A program made the translations under genes and the position numbers. The notes beneath the pieces are model-generated. The model had not been told where the DNA came from and ran no database searches. It was given only the letters and a program-made list of their open reading frames with translations. Shown one piece after another: positions 32,670 to 42,117 of a DNA stretch of 64,000 nucleotides; the first letter of the stretch is position 1, and every line of letters starts with the position of its first letter. The stretch lies in the NCBI RefSeq assembly GCF_030908215.1, contig NZ_JAVFJK010000004.1, forward strand, positions 316,016 through 380,015, in the 5' to 3' direction. The DNA is from Sinomonas sp. ASV486 (lineage in GTDB: Bacteria > Actinomycetota > Actinomycetes > Actinomycetales > Micrococcaceae).

Positions 32670-33958
32670 CTGGCACGCTCGGAACTGGCCCGCGCCGAGC
32701 CCCGCCATTCCATACCCCACAGGAACACCGCAGCAGCGGCCCCCCAAAGCCCGGCGAGCCACACCGGATCCGGGATCAGCGCGGTGATGTTCGTCTGGTC
32801 GACGGCGAATGCGTACCGCGCGTCCTGCACGATGAGGTCCTCGGTGATCCCGCCCGGCGGAACGGGGGCGAGGCCACGGGTCAGCCCCGTCGCGAGTGCG
32901 AGGTAGATGCGGCGGGCGTCGAGGAGGTCGGCGCCGAGCACTGCCTGCACGACGAAGATCAGCGGCGGCGCCGCGAGCCAGGCGATCTTGGGGTAGCGCC
33001 ACGACTGGCACGCCAAGTCCAGCAGGCGCAGCTGTGAGAGCGCGAACCCGATCATGGTGCCGGCCGCGGAGAGGGTGAGGAGCAGCGCGAGCCAGTCCCC
33101 GATCTCGGCCGCGCGAAACCCCTCGAGCGCGGGGCTCGAGGTACGGTCGGCCACGTGGTCGAGGGCGAATCCGGTGATGCCGACGACGAACCCGCACACG
33201 AGCCCGCGGCCCGAGTAGTCCCCCGCCATCTGGAGGGACGCGGCGATCCTCGGCCTGCCGCTCACAGTGACGAGGATGAGCCACGTCAGGACGATGCCGG
33301 GCGTCGAAGCCAGAAGAAGGCTCAGGCCCGTGACCGCGGCGTACCGGCTCACGACGACGCCTCCGACGTGGTACCCGAGGAGGCCATTGGCGAGGACCGC
33401 CGCGAGGAACACCAGGAAGACGGCGACCAGGAGCCCCCGGCGCCCTGACGTGCGTCCTTCGTGCACGCCGGGCGAGTGCACCATCCACCCGGACTCCGGC
33501 CGGTCGCGCAACCCCTGCCGCCAGCGCACGACTCCGGCCGCGGCCTGCGTCGGCCAGCCCGCGAAGGCGTGCGCGATGGCTCCCGCGACCGTGGCCCCTG
33601 CAAACTGGGGGTCCCCTGCGGCCGCCGCGTCGAGCCGCGTGCGGGCTGCTGCCCCCGACCCCGCGAGCGCGAGCACCGCGAGGTCCGTCAGGCCTCCGTG
33701 CAGCCATCCCGGGGCCCCGACCGCCCACGCTGCAGCGGAGGCGGCCAGCAGCGCCGCCGACGAGGCCGCTCCCGCGAGGGCGAGCCGACCCAGACGGCTT
33801 GGAAGAGGCAGACGCGCGTCCCGCGAGGTCGACCATGCCCACGCGGCGAAGGCCGCGAAGGACGCCGCGACGAGCCGAGCGGCCGGCGCGTCCTCCGGGC
33901 CCGGGGCGAGGTCCACCTCGATCCCGAGCTGGAGTGCGGCCAGCGCGACGTACAGCAC
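32660..33958 (-). CDS. Polytopic membrane protein of unknown function
   Basis: 432 aa with about ten predicted helices (for example LGRLALAGAASSAALLAASA and LLVAVFLVFLAAVLANGLLG). A soluble insert near residues 130-185 contains VVRWRQGLRDRPESGWMVHS. No transporter signature or known family recognised. GTG start; TAGGCT lies 6 nt upstream, so leaderless translation is likely. The gene converges on hutG with only 2 nt between stops and a shared palindromic terminator. A role in histidine metabolism is not indicated. Confidence 0.7.
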   Translation of the reverse strand: MLYVALAALQLGIEVDLAPGPEDAPAARLVAASFAAFAAWAWSTSRDARLPLPSRLGRLALAGAASSAALLAASAAAWAVGAPGWLHGGLTDLAVLALAGSGAAARTRLDAAAAGDPQFAGATVAGAIAHAFAGWPTQAAAGVVRWRQGLRDRPESGWMVHSPGVHEGRTSGRRGLLVAVFLVFLAAVLANGLLGYHVGGVVVSRYAAVTGLSLLLASTPGIVLTWLILVTVSGRPRIAASLQMAGDYSGRGLVCGFVVGITGFALDHVADRTSSPALEGFRAAEIGDWLALLLTLSAAGTMIGFALSQLRLLDLACQSWRYPKIAWLAAPPLIFVVQAVLGADLLDARRIYLALATGLTRGLAPVPPGGITEDLIVQDARYAFAVDQTNITALIPDPVWLAGLWGAAAAVFLWGMEWRGSARASSERASLG

Positions 33959-33964
33959 GTGGCC

Positions 33965-33970
33965 AGCCTA
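33965..33970 (-). promoter_or_regulatory. -10 box (TAGGCT), leaderless GTG gene
   Basis: TAGGCT on the minus strand ends 6 nt before the GTG at 33958. Confidence 0.5.
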
Positions 33971-34080
33971 CGGCCGCGGGCCCCTGCCCGGGCCCGGGGC
34001 CGCGCATGCGGTCGGCGACATGCCGCACGAGGGGACCAACGGGTCGACGGGAGCCCGCACGCCGCCGGGACACCAACGGC

Positions 34081-34114
34081 GAAGGGGCCCGCACCTGTTG
34101 GTGCGGGCCCCTTC
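34081..34114 (-). terminator. Strong GC hairpin terminator
   Basis: A 15-bp perfect stem (GAAGGGGCCCGCACC with its complement) and a TGTT loop, 47 nt downstream of the small minus-strand gene at 34161-34397. No U-tract. Confidence 0.8.
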
Positions 34115-34160
34115 CCGGTTGCGAGCCTCCAAGGAGGCAGACCGCGCGGCGAGCTGTGGC

Positions 34161-34397
34161 TCAGCCGCGGCGGACAATCACCCCGTCCGACTTGAGGCAC
34201 AGCTGGCGGTCGTGCGGGCCGTCCGAGAGGATCCACATGACGTTTCCGCTCAGCGAGACCTCCTCGACCGTCCCGCGGGACACGACCTGCGCGTGCCTCA
34301 CGACCTCAACAACTTCCCCCACCGCGAGCTCGGCCCAGTTTTCCACTGGCGCCTGGTAGGCGCCCCGTCGGGACACTACCGCTCCACGTGCCTTCAT
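34161..34397 (-). CDS. Small hypothetical protein, SH3-like
   Basis: 78 aa, soluble and basic at both ends. Predicted mostly beta: WAELAVGEVVEVVRHAQVVS, then GTVEEVSLSGNVMWIL, DRQLCLKSDGVIVRR. The pattern resembles a small SH3/KOW-type barrel, but I cannot assign a family. A strong SD (GGAGTGGAGAGCA) precedes the ATG and a hairpin terminator follows, so it is a well-expressed single gene rather than a spurious frame. Confidence 0.6.
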   Translation of the reverse strand: MKARGAVVSRRGAYQAPVENWAELAVGEVVEVVRHAQVVSRGTVEEVSLSGNVMWILSDGPHDRQLCLKSDGVIVRRG

Positions 34398-34600
34398 TGC
34401 TCTCCACTCCTTTGTGTAGACCTTTGTCTGTTGTTGTGATGGGTGCCGGCGGAGATCGCCTGATGCCCTCAGTGTCCCCCCGTGAGGTAGGACACTCCTT
34501 TCTATCGGCTTCTGCGGCGCGCCGCCTTGTAGGGTTCGACCACGATTCAGGAGAACCGCTGTGCAACCCGACAGGGCAGCCCGCGCGCGAGCACCATTCG

Positions 34601-36199
34601 TCAGCGCAGACCGCCGACGGCGGCACTCACCGCAGCGACAAACTCGCCGCCCGCGAGGACCCGATCGGCCGCCTCGAGCTCCGGGGACATGAAGCGGTCC
34701 GTGCCCGGCCCGGCGACCGTCTGGCGGAGCACCTCGATGGCCGCCGCACCGCCAGGTCCGGGGACCAGTGCGCCGTCGGACGCCGCGGTGCGGATGTCGA
34801 TCGCTCGGGCAGCCGTCACGAGCTCGATCGCGAGGACGCGGCGCAGGTTCTCCACAGCCTTGCGGAGCTTGCGCGCGGCGTGCCAGCCCATGGACACGTG
34901 GTCTTCCTGCATCGCGGAGCTCGGGATCGAGTCCACCGACGCGGGAACCGCGAGGCGCTTCATATCCGAGACGAGGCCGGCCTGCGTGTACTGGGCGATC
35001 ATGAGCCCCGAGTCCACACCCGGATCGTGGGCCAGGAAGGCCGGGAGTCCGTGCGAGCGGGCCGGATCCAGCATGCGGTCGGTGCGGCGCTCGGCCATCG
35101 AGGCAAGATCCGCCGCGCCGATCGCGAGGAAGTCCAGCACGTAGGCCACGGGGGCGCCGTGGAAGTTGCCGTTGGAGGAGACCCGGCCGTCGGGAAGGAC
35201 CACGGGGTTGTCGATCGCGGCGGCGAGCTCGCGCTGCGCAACCGTCTCGGCGTGGGCGATCGTGTCGCGGACGGCACCGGCCACCTGCGGAGCGCAGCGC
35301 AGCGAGTAGGCATCCTGGACGCGGGAGTCGCCCTCCTTGTGGGAGGCCACAATCGCGGAGTCGCGCAGCACAGCGAGCATATTGGCCGCCGAGTCCGCCT
35401 GGCCCGGGTGCGGGCGCAGGGCGGCGTGCAGCTCGGGCAGGAACACCTGGTCGGTGCCCATGAGTCCGTCCACGCTCAGGGCCGCCGTGACGTCCGCGGT
35501 CTTGACGAGCTTGCGGAGGTCCGCGAGGGCCATGAGCAGCATGCCGAGCATGCCCTCCGTGCCGTTGACGAGGGCGAGGCCCTCCTTCTCGGCCAGGACG
35601 ATCGGCTCGATGCCGTGCACGGCGAGGAGCTCCGCGACGGGACGCTCGCCCGCGCCGCCGAACCGCTCGCCGTCGGGCCCGAACGCCTCGCCCTCGCCCA
35701 TGAGCACGAGGGCCACATGGGAGAGCGGGGCCAGATCGCCCGAGCAGCCGAGCGAGCCGAACTCGCGGATCACGGGCGTGATGCCCGTGTTGAGGAACGC
35801 GACGAACGTCTCGAGGACCACCGGGCGGACGCCCGTGCGGCCCGAGGCGAGCGTCTTGGCGCGCAGGAACATGAGTGCACGGGCCACCTCAGTCTCCACG
35901 GCCGGACCCATGCCTGCGGCGTGCGAGCGGATGAGGGACTTCTGCAGCTGCGTGCGCTTGTCCTGCGGGATGTGCAGGTTCGCGAGCGCCCCGAAGCCAG
36001 TCGAGATGCCGTAGGCCGGGATCTCGGAGGCGGCGAGCGCCTCGACGTGGGCGCGGACCCGGGCCACCTCGACGAGCGCCTCGGGCGCGATCGTCACCTT
36101 GGCGCCGTGGCGGGCGACGGCGACGACGTCCTCGGCAGTGAGGCCGTGCGTGGAGAGGGTGACCTCGGTCGGGAGGGTTTCCGTAACGGTGAGAGTCAT
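34601..36199 (-). CDS. hutH: Histidine ammonia-lyase
   Basis: 532 aa. Converts L-histidine to trans-urocanate and ammonia, the first step of histidine breakdown. The MIO electrophile is built from residues 152-154, here Cys-Ser-Gly (GSLGCSGDLAPLSH) where many bacteria have Ala-Ser-Gly; the known family pattern allows Cys. Other conserved parts: YGISTGFGAL with the catalytic Tyr (residue 63), NGTEG, QDAYSLRC and SSNGNFHGAP. ATG 36199 with AGGAAC upstream; 23 nt after hutU, so hutU-hutH form an operon. Full family length. Confidence 0.96.
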   Translation of the reverse strand: MTLTVTETLPTEVTLSTHGLTAEDVVAVARHGAKVTIAPEALVEVARVRAHVEALAASEIPAYGISTGFGALANLHIPQDKRTQLQKSLIRSHAAGMGPAVETEVARALMFLRAKTLASGRTGVRPVVLETFVAFLNTGITPVIREFGSLGCSGDLAPLSHVALVLMGEGEAFGPDGERFGGAGERPVAELLAVHGIEPIVLAEKEGLALVNGTEGMLGMLLMALADLRKLVKTADVTAALSVDGLMGTDQVFLPELHAALRPHPGQADSAANMLAVLRDSAIVASHKEGDSRVQDAYSLRCAPQVAGAVRDTIAHAETVAQRELAAAIDNPVVLPDGRVSSNGNFHGAPVAYVLDFLAIGAADLASMAERRTDRMLDPARSHGLPAFLAHDPGVDSGLMIAQYTQAGLVSDMKRLAVPASVDSIPSSAMQEDHVSMGWHAARKLRKAVENLRRVLAIELVTAARAIDIRTAASDGALVPGPGGAAAIEVLRQTVAGPGTDRFMSPELEAADRVLAGGEFVAAVSAAVGGLR

Positions 36200-36222
36200 G
36201 TCAGTTCCTGTTCTCGGCGGTC

Positions 36223-37971
36223 TCAGCGGCCGGCCATGGGGATCTTGACGCCGCGCTCGGCGGCGACTTCGACGGCCCGCTCGTAGCCGGCGTCGACGTG
36301 GCGGATCACACCCATGCCCGGGTCGTTGGTGAGGAGGGCGGTGAGCTTCGCGGCGGCGAGCTCGGTGCCATCGGCCACGGAGACCTGGCCTGCGTGGATT
36401 GAGCGGCCGATGCCGACGCCGCCGCCGTGGTGGATCGAGACCCACGTGGCGCCCGAGGACGCGGCGGTGAGGGCGTTGAGGAGCGGCCAGTCGGCAATCG
36501 CGTCCGAGCCGTCCTTCATGGCCTCGGTCTCGCGGTACGGCGAGGCGACGGAGCCGGAGTCGAGGTGGTCGCGGCCGATGACGATCGGCGCCTTGACCTT
36601 GCCCTCGGCGACGAGCTTGTTGAAGAGGAGGCCGGCCTTGTGGCGCTCGCCGTAGCCGAGCCAGCAGATACGTGCCGGGAGGCCCTCGAACTCGACGCGC
36701 TCTTCAGCGGCGTCGAGCCACTTGTGCAGGTGCTTGTTCTCGGGGAAGAGCTCCTTGATCGCCTCGTCGGTGACCTTGATGTCCTCCGGGTCCCCGGACA
36801 GCGCCACCCAGCGGAACGGGCCGAGGCCCTCGCAGAACAGCGGGCGGATGTAGGCCGGGACGAAGCCCGGGAACTCGAAGGCACGCTCGTAGCCGCCCTT
36901 GCGGGCCTCGTCGCGGATCGAGTTGCCGTAGTCGAAGACCTCGGCGCCGGCGTCCTGGAACTCGACCATGGCCTGCACGTGGCGGGCCATCGCGTTCTGG
37001 GCCTTCTTGGTGAAGCCCTCCGGATCGGCCTCAGCCTCGGCGTGCCACTGCTCGACCGTGTACTCGGTCGGCAGGTAGGACAGCGGGTCGTGGGCGGAGG
37101 TCTGGTCGGTGACGACGTCGATCGTCAGCTCGCCAGCCTTGTGGCGGCGGAGCAGCTCGGGGAAGACCTCGGCGGCGTTGCCGACGTAGCCCACGGACCA
37201 GCCGCGGCGCTCCTCCTTGGCCTTGACGACCTTGGCGATGGCGGTGTCGAGGTCCGTCTCGACCTCGTCGAGGTAGCGCTTGCCGACGCGGCGGCGCAGG
37301 CGGGTCTCATCGACGTCGACGATGAGGCACGCGCCGTCGTTCAGCGTCACGGCGAGCGGCTGGGCCCCGCCCATGCCGCCGCAGCCGCCGGTGAGGGTGA
37401 GGGTGCCGGCCAAGGGGCCTTCCGTGGCGGAGGTCGTGTGGCGGTTCTCGGCGGCAAGCTTGCGGCCGACGGCGGCGAACGTCTCGTACGTGCCCTGGAG
37501 GATGCCCTGCGTGCCGATGTAGATCCACGAGCCGGCCGTCATCTGGCCGTACATCGTGAGGCCCTCGGCCTCGAGGCGGCGGAACTCGGGCCAGTTCGCC
37601 CAGTCGCCCACGAGGTTCGAGTTGGCGATGAGCACGCGCGGCGCCCACTTGTTGGTGCGGAAGACGCCGACTGGCTTGCCGGACTGCACGAGGAGGGTCT
37701 CGTCGTCGTCCATGTCCCTGAGCGTGTCGACGATCGCGTCGAAGGCCTTCCATGAGCGCGCAGCGCGGCCGGTGCCGCCGTATACCACGAGGTCGTCTGG
37801 GCGCTCGGCAACCTCGGGGTCGAGGTTGTTCATGAGCATGCGCAGCGGCGCCTCGGTCTGCCAGGACTTGGCGGAGATCTCGGTGCCGCGGGGGGCGCGG
37901 ACCGGGCGGGCGCCGGTGGTGAAGTCCGCCTTCGGCGTGGGACGGACCGTGGGCTCTGGCTGGGTGCTCAT
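36223..37971 (-). CDS. hutU: Urocanate hydratase
   Basis: 582 aa. Hydrates urocanate to imidazolonepropionate using tightly bound NAD+. Family hallmarks: [20 protein letters not shown] at the start, [20 protein letters not shown], the NAD-binding [35 protein letters not shown], and [20 protein letters not shown] near the C-terminus with the catalytic region. First gene of hutU-hutH; SD CAGGAGTCACG precedes ATG. The 16-bp dyad 112 nt upstream is shared with hutG and iclR. hutI is not in the window. Confidence 0.97.
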   Translation of the reverse strand: MSTQPEPTVRPTPKADFTTGARPVRAPRGTEISAKSWQTEAPLRMLMNNLDPEVAERPDDLVVYGGTGRAARSWKAFDAIVDTLRDMDDDETLLVQSGKPVGVFRTNKWAPRVLIANSNLVGDWANWPEFRRLEAEGLTMYGQMTAGSWIYIGTQGILQGTYETFAAVGRKLAAENRHTTSATEGPLAGTLTLTGGCGGMGGAQPLAVTLNDGACLIVDVDETRLRRRVGKRYLDEVETDLDTAIAKVVKAKEERRGWSVGYVGNAAEVFPELLRRHKAGELTIDVVTDQTSAHDPLSYLPTEYTVEQWHAEAEADPEGFTKKAQNAMARHVQAMVEFQDAGAEVFDYGNSIRDEARKGGYERAFEFPGFVPAYIRPLFCEGLGPFRWVALSGDPEDIKVTDEAIKELFPENKHLHKWLDAAEERVEFEGLPARICWLGYGERHKAGLLFNKLVAEGKVKAPIVIGRDHLDSGSVASPYRETEAMKDGSDAIADWPLLNALTAASSGATWVSIHHGGGVGIGRSIHAGQVSVADGTELAAAKLTALLTNDPGMGVIRHVDAGYERAVEVAAERGVKIPMAGR

Positions 37972-38082
37972 CGTGACTCCTGCGTCAGCGTCGATGTGAG
38001 TGGTGTCTGTTGGGCCGTTCGGCCCTCTGCATCTATGACACCGCGTCGAGAGGCGGAGAAACAGGGGAATCGGAGGGGAGCT

Positions 38083-38098
38083 GTCCGGGATTCCGGAC
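38083..38098. promoter_or_regulatory. Putative Hut regulator operator, hutU
   Basis: GTCCGG-GATT-CCGGAC, 112 nt before the hutU start. Perfect 6-bp arms identical to the hutG site. Confidence 0.6.
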
Positions 38099-38214
38099 GG
38101 AGGCCAGAGGCATATTCAGCGCACGAGGGCGACCGGCTGGTTGGGCCCGACGAGTCGCCGAAGGCAGTGCGATGCCGTCAGAGCCGCCCCGACAACAGGT
38201 ACGCGAAGCGGCCC

Positions 38215-39474
38215 TCAGGACCTGGCGGTCGCGAGCTTGGACCGAACTCGCACGAGAGGCGCTTGGGGATCCTGCGGTTGGGGAAGGGCAGCCAGAGCGA
38301 ACTGGTCGATGACATCGGGCCGGAAGACGAGGCACTCCGTCGAGCCGCCGAACTGGAAGTATCCCAGCTCGTCGCCCTTGTCCACGTGGTGGCCCGGGAC
38401 GATCTCCGCGTCGATGACGCAGGACGAGACCTCGACCATGCCCACGGGAATCACCGCCATGAGGCCGATCACGGGGTCGTCGGCTTGGATCAGGATGATC
38501 GCCCGGGCCGAGACATGGGCCAGATACGCCTGCGAGAGACTCGCCTCCACGGCGTCGGCCCCCTCGGACTCTGCCTCGGAGAAGTACGTGCCGTCCTTGA
38601 GGTACGCGCGCACGATCGTTCCGGCGACGGGAGCGTGCCACCGGTGGTAGTTCAATGCGCTCAGGAACGCCTGGTACACCGTTCCGCCCACAAACTGGTC
38701 CACCGACTCGTCGCGCGCGAGCAGGTCCTCGAGCGAATAGGGCTGGCCCTTGACCCAGAACCGGCTCTGGCGTTGAACGCCGGAGCTGATCTTGTATGGG
38801 GTCGACTCGCAGGCGCTGACGATGACCTTGTCATCGTCAGGCGCGGCGACGGGTCTGGCGGTCGATGTGAGCCGACGGGCGAAGAAATCGTTCCACGACG
38901 TGAAGCCCCAGTGCTCGGCGAGGGCATCGTGCTGGTAGTCGTCCATCCCGACGACCTGCCGCGCCTTCTCCGACATCCACCCCGACGACGAGGTGTTCAA
39001 CACATACAGCGAGTCCTCGCTGCTCAAGAACTCGCACCAGGCGTCCAGAATCTTGCGGAACATGGCGATGATGCGCGGATCGCGGTGGGCCGCGAACCCT
39101 GCTTCGGTTCCCATGGTCCAATCGAGGATCGCCGTCAACGGGGTGGTCACCATGCCGCCTTCGCTGAACTCCGGTGCCGTCGTGAGGACTTCGTTGATCA
39201 GCCGGAGCATCTGGTCAACGCTCGTGAGGTGCCGTTTGCGGTAGGGCTTCGACGTCGGAACCTGCTCGATCATCTCCGTCATGTAGAGACGGACCACCGG
39301 GTCGCTGGCAATCAGTTCCTGGAACTCCACGATCACCGGATGCAGGGGAACATCCTCACCCCGCGCCTCGACCCGTTCCCGGTGGCCGGAGATCCATTCC
39401 TCGAGGTCGTCCTGCTGCTCGGGCAGCCAGCCACCCCATCGTCGGACACGGTCAGATGACGAGATAAGGGTCAT
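38215..39474 (-). CDS. Pyruvoyl-dependent decarboxylase, PsiD-like (PSD family)
   Basis: 419 aa, phosphatidylserine-decarboxylase superfamily. The self-cleavage motif GGST (376-379; Ser378 becomes the pyruvoyl group) is intact. Unlike membrane PSDs it has no membrane anchor and carries a long N-terminal domain (LHPVIVEFQELIASDPVVRL, then APEFSEGG, ILDWTMGTEAGFA) followed by TSWNDFFARRLT, SACESTPYKI and GGTVYQAFLSALNYHRWHAP. From memory this order closely matches fungal PsiD L-tryptophan decarboxylase. So a soluble amino-acid decarboxylase, perhaps for an aromatic amino acid or histidine, is more likely than lipid synthesis. TAGTCT 7 nt upstream suggests a leaderless start. Confidence 0.8.
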   Translation of the reverse strand: MTLISSSDRVRRWGGWLPEQQDDLEEWISGHRERVEARGEDVPLHPVIVEFQELIASDPVVRLYMTEMIEQVPTSKPYRKRHLTSVDQMLRLINEVLTTAPEFSEGGMVTTPLTAILDWTMGTEAGFAAHRDPRIIAMFRKILDAWCEFLSSEDSLYVLNTSSSGWMSEKARQVVGMDDYQHDALAEHWGFTSWNDFFARRLTSTARPVAAPDDDKVIVSACESTPYKISSGVQRQSRFWVKGQPYSLEDLLARDESVDQFVGGTVYQAFLSALNYHRWHAPVAGTIVRAYLKDGTYFSEAESEGADAVEASLSQAYLAHVSARAIILIQADDPVIGLMAVIPVGMVEVSSCVIDAEIVPGHHVDKGDELGYFQFGGSTECLVFRPDVIDQFALAALPQPQDPQAPLVRVRSKLATARS

Positions 39475-39481
39475 GGCCCCG

Positions 39482-39487
39482 AGACTA
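39482..39487 (-). promoter_or_regulatory. -10 box (TAGTCT), leaderless PsiD-like gene
   Basis: TAGTCT on the minus strand ends 7 nt before the ATG at 39474. Confidence 0.45.
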
Positions 39488-39544
39488 CTCGCCTCGTGAC
39501 CGGCACCACACCCACGCGCGGCGTGCCGCGGCGGGACGCCGTCG

Positions 39545-40936
39545 CTACTTCACGCAGGGGATTCCGCCGCCCTGGAGGGGGCCCTGCCAGTCCGCGTAGG
39601 TCGTGGGGGCGGGGCTCGCCGTCGTGCTCGCGGCGTCCGGCGACAGGGACGACGACGGCGCGGCCGCCCCTGTGCTGTCCGTCCCGCCGGACGAGGCCTC
39701 GCCCCCCGACTCCGACGAGGCCGATGCCGACGCTGCCGGTGTCGAAGGGGCCGGGGTCGGAATGGCGGGGGGCGGCGTCGTGGGCTGCGGGGGCTTCGGT
39801 GCGAGGAGGTCTCGCACGGTCGCGCGAATCTGGCCGACGTCGACAAGGTTGATGGACGCCCCCTCGGGAGAGGTCCCGAAGCCGAGGATCGGAAGGGTCG
39901 TAAAGGAGATGTTGCCGCCCGTGAGCGAGCTGGCCTGCTGGGAGAACTCGAGGAGATCGAGGCCGCGGTCGATCGCCATGTTCTTGCTCACGGCGTCGAG
40001 CACCGCCTCCATCTTCGGCAGGTCCGTCAGCGTCCCGGCCTGCTTGAGCTGGTGCAGCACCGAGGCGATGAACGCCTGCTGGCGGCGCGAGCGGTCGAGG
40101 TCCGTGAAGTTGTAGGTGAGATCGGAGGTGTCCCGCCGCTGGCGGACGAACGACATCGCCTGCTGTGCGTTGATCTGCTGCATTCCCGCACGGAAGTCCG
40201 CGCCGGAGAACGTGTCCTGGGTGGCCCGGTTGACGCACACCGTGATCGGCTGGATGGCGAGGGCCACCTGGTAGAACGCGACCATCGTGATCTCGACGAA
40301 GTGGTCGATCTGCACGCCGCCGAGGAATTGGGAGACCGTGGCGATCTCGGCGGCGCGGCCGGCGTCGCGCGCCGACTGATACGTCGCGTCGTCGTTCGGC
40401 TTTCCCTGGGCGAGGAGCGTGGACTGCTCGGCCGCGAAGCCGTAGCTGTAGGCCTCCTTGACCTTGGCCATGAAGCCAGCTCCGGGGAAGCCAGCGGTCT
40501 GGACGTAGTCGTCGCGCGGTATCGAGACCGCCGTGGACTGGGAGCCATCGGCCGGGATATGCACAAGCATGAGCACGTTCGCGTTGTAGAAGCCCACGCT
40601 GTCGTCACCTGCGTGCAGCGCGTCCTGGATGTCCTGCGGGAGGGGGTTGCCGTTCTCGTCGAGCCTCGAGTCGAGACCCATGATGAGGACGTTGGTGTCC
40701 TTGGACAGCTTCGGCACGGCGGAGGCAGAGGGGCTAGCGGACTGCTCCGTGAGCGCGCGGGACAGCGCGTCCGAGCGGCGCACGTTGCCGTTGAACCTCG
40801 CCGCCAGCTGCGCCACGTAGACGGCGCTGCCGGCGGCCGCGAGCGTGACCACGATCGCCACGATGGCCAAGACCTTCGGCCACCTGCGCCGGCGCGGCGC
40901 GAATCGGCGGCCTGTACCGCGTGCCTGCTCCCCCAT
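39545..40936 (-). CDS. LytR-CpsA-Psr (LCP) family protein
   Basis: 463 aa. Basic cytoplasmic N-terminus (GRRFAPRRRRWPKV), one transmembrane helix (residues about 22-45) and an extracellular LCP domain: TNVLIMGLDSRLDE, STAVSIPRDDYVQ and FVRQRRDTSDLTYNFTDLDR hold the Arg/Asp residues that bind polyprenyl pyrophosphate. LCP enzymes attach teichoic-acid-like or arabinogalactan-type polymers to peptidoglycan. A long Pro/Ser/Ala-rich C-terminal tail of about 100 residues probably spans the wall. ATG 40936 is preferred over upstream starts because it directly precedes the basic-TM segment. Confidence 0.9.
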   Translation of the reverse strand: MGEQARGTGRRFAPRRRRWPKVLAIVAIVVTLAAAGSAVYVAQLAARFNGNVRRSDALSRALTEQSASPSASAVPKLSKDTNVLIMGLDSRLDENGNPLPQDIQDALHAGDDSVGFYNANVLMLVHIPADGSQSTAVSIPRDDYVQTAGFPGAGFMAKVKEAYSYGFAAEQSTLLAQGKPNDDATYQSARDAGRAAEIATVSQFLGGVQIDHFVEITMVAFYQVALAIQPITVCVNRATQDTFSGADFRAGMQQINAQQAMSFVRQRRDTSDLTYNFTDLDRSRRQQAFIASVLHQLKQAGTLTDLPKMEAVLDAVSKNMAIDRGLDLLEFSQQASSLTGGNISFTTLPILGFGTSPEGASINLVDVGQIRATVRDLLAPKPPQPTTPPPAIPTPAPSTPAASASASSESGGEASSGGTDSTGAAAPSSSLSPDAASTTASPAPTTYADWQGPLQGGGIPCVK

Positions 40937-41046
40937 GCGAGCTGCCTTCCGCGCGGCGCACCGCGTGGCGAGGAACGCCACTTGAGGGCACCGACATGTG
41001 ATGCACACCATACCGCCGGCCACCGGGCCGCGCACCACCTCGAGCG

Positions 41047-41832
41047 TCAGCCGCGCCCGTAGATCCTCGCCGTGAGCTCGCCCGCGACCCTCGTGACGCG
41101 CCTCGCGAGATCCTCGCGGCGCTCGGCAGGCACACGATCTCCCTCGAATGTCACTGCGACGGCAGCCGTGGGCCACCCGGTGTGGTCCAGGACCGCGGCG
41201 GCGACCGATGCGAGCCCCGGCGTGATCTCACCGTCCTCGGTGGCGTAGCCGCGCTGCCTCACCTGGTCCAGTTCGGACTGGAGCGTCGAGTACGAGCGGA
41301 TCTGCGTCCCTTCATCCGTGCGGGTCGAGAACGCGGCGGCATTCGGGTAGAGCGCGCGGACCTGCGACTTCGGTAGCGCGGCGAGGATCGCCCGCCCGCT
41401 CGCCGTGAGGTGGCTCGGAAGGCGCACGCCCACGTCGGTGACGAGGGAGGGCCGGTTCTTGGCCCGTTCTTCGGCGATGTACAGCACGTCCCGGCCGTGC
41501 AGGACGGCGAGGTGCGCGCTCTCGCCGATCGCATCGACGAGTGCCGCGAGCACAGGTCGGCCCAGACGCGAGAGGGGCTCCTGACGCGAGAAGGCGCTCG
41601 AGAGCTCGAACGCCCCGATCCCGAGACCGTAGCGCTGCTCCTCCTTCAGATGCATGACGAATCCGCTCTCCTCCATGACCGCCAGGAGGTGGTACACGGT
41701 GGAGCGCGGCAGGCTGAGCTGCGTCGCGATCGCGGAGGCCGGCTGCGGCCCACGGCGTGAGGCGAGCAGGCGCAGGATGCGCAGGGTGCTCTCGGCGGCG
41801 GGCACCTTTGACTTCTGGTCGAGCTCGGGCAT
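41047..41832 (-). CDS. IclR-family regulator, likely of hut genes
   Basis: 261 aa. N-terminal winged HTH (STLRILRLLASRRGPQPASA, then IATQLSLPRSTVYHLLAVME) and a C-terminal GAF-like effector domain (SAHLAVLHGRDVLYIAE, HLTASGRAILAALP, RGYATEDGEITPGLASVAAAV). Two copies of the 16-bp dyad found upstream of hutG and hutU lie in its own promoter region, which is the best evidence that it is an autoregulated histidine-pathway regulator; the effector would be histidine or urocanate. That link is inference from shared sites. ATG 41832 chosen because it starts directly before the HTH. Confidence 0.85.
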   Translation of the reverse strand: MPELDQKSKVPAAESTLRILRLLASRRGPQPASAIATQLSLPRSTVYHLLAVMEESGFVMHLKEEQRYGLGIGAFELSSAFSRQEPLSRLGRPVLAALVDAIGESAHLAVLHGRDVLYIAEERAKNRPSLVTDVGVRLPSHLTASGRAILAALPKSQVRALYPNAAAFSTRTDEGTQIRSYSTLQSELDQVRQRGYATEDGEITPGLASVAAAVLDHTGWPTAAVAVTFEGDRVPAERREDLARRVTRVAGELTARIYGRG

Positions 41833-41852
41833 GGCACCTCGGTCGGGTCGCT

Positions 41853-41868
41853 GTCTGTAATACCGAAC
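41853..41868. promoter_or_regulatory. Putative Hut regulator operator, iclR copy 1
   Basis: On the minus strand GTTCGG-TATT-ACAGAC; 14 of 16 bases match the second copy at 41921-41936. Lies about 21 nt before the iclR start. Confidence 0.55.
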
Positions 41869-41920
41869 TCCAGTGTGCGCGCGGACGACGGTTATGCGCA
41901 TCCGCCGCTGTCCGGCTACC

Positions 41921-41936
41921 GTCCGGTATTCCAGAC
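41921..41936. promoter_or_regulatory. Putative Hut regulator operator, iclR copy 2
   Basis: GTCCGG-TATT-CCAGAC; 14 of 16 bases match the hutU site GTCCGG-GATT-CCGGAC. About 90 nt before the iclR start. Confidence 0.55.
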
Positions 41937-42117
41937 ATAACGACCGTCTGCGGCCCGAGACCTCATCGGGGTGCCGCGGCACAGGCGTCCCGCCGGGCAC
42001 AACTCGGCGCCGTTTCCGTCCCAATGCGGGCAGAAACGGCGCTGAGTGGTGTCGTGCGGGACGCCCGAGGTTCCGGAGGCATCGGCTCCGGGGGGTCCGG
42101 CCCCGCGCAGCTACCGG

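Noticed and set aside
34561..34700. Plus-strand GTG gene with AGGAGAAC upstream, antisense to hutH
   Set aside because: Encodes an Arg/Pro-rich peptide that is the complement of hutH codons; no homology recognised.
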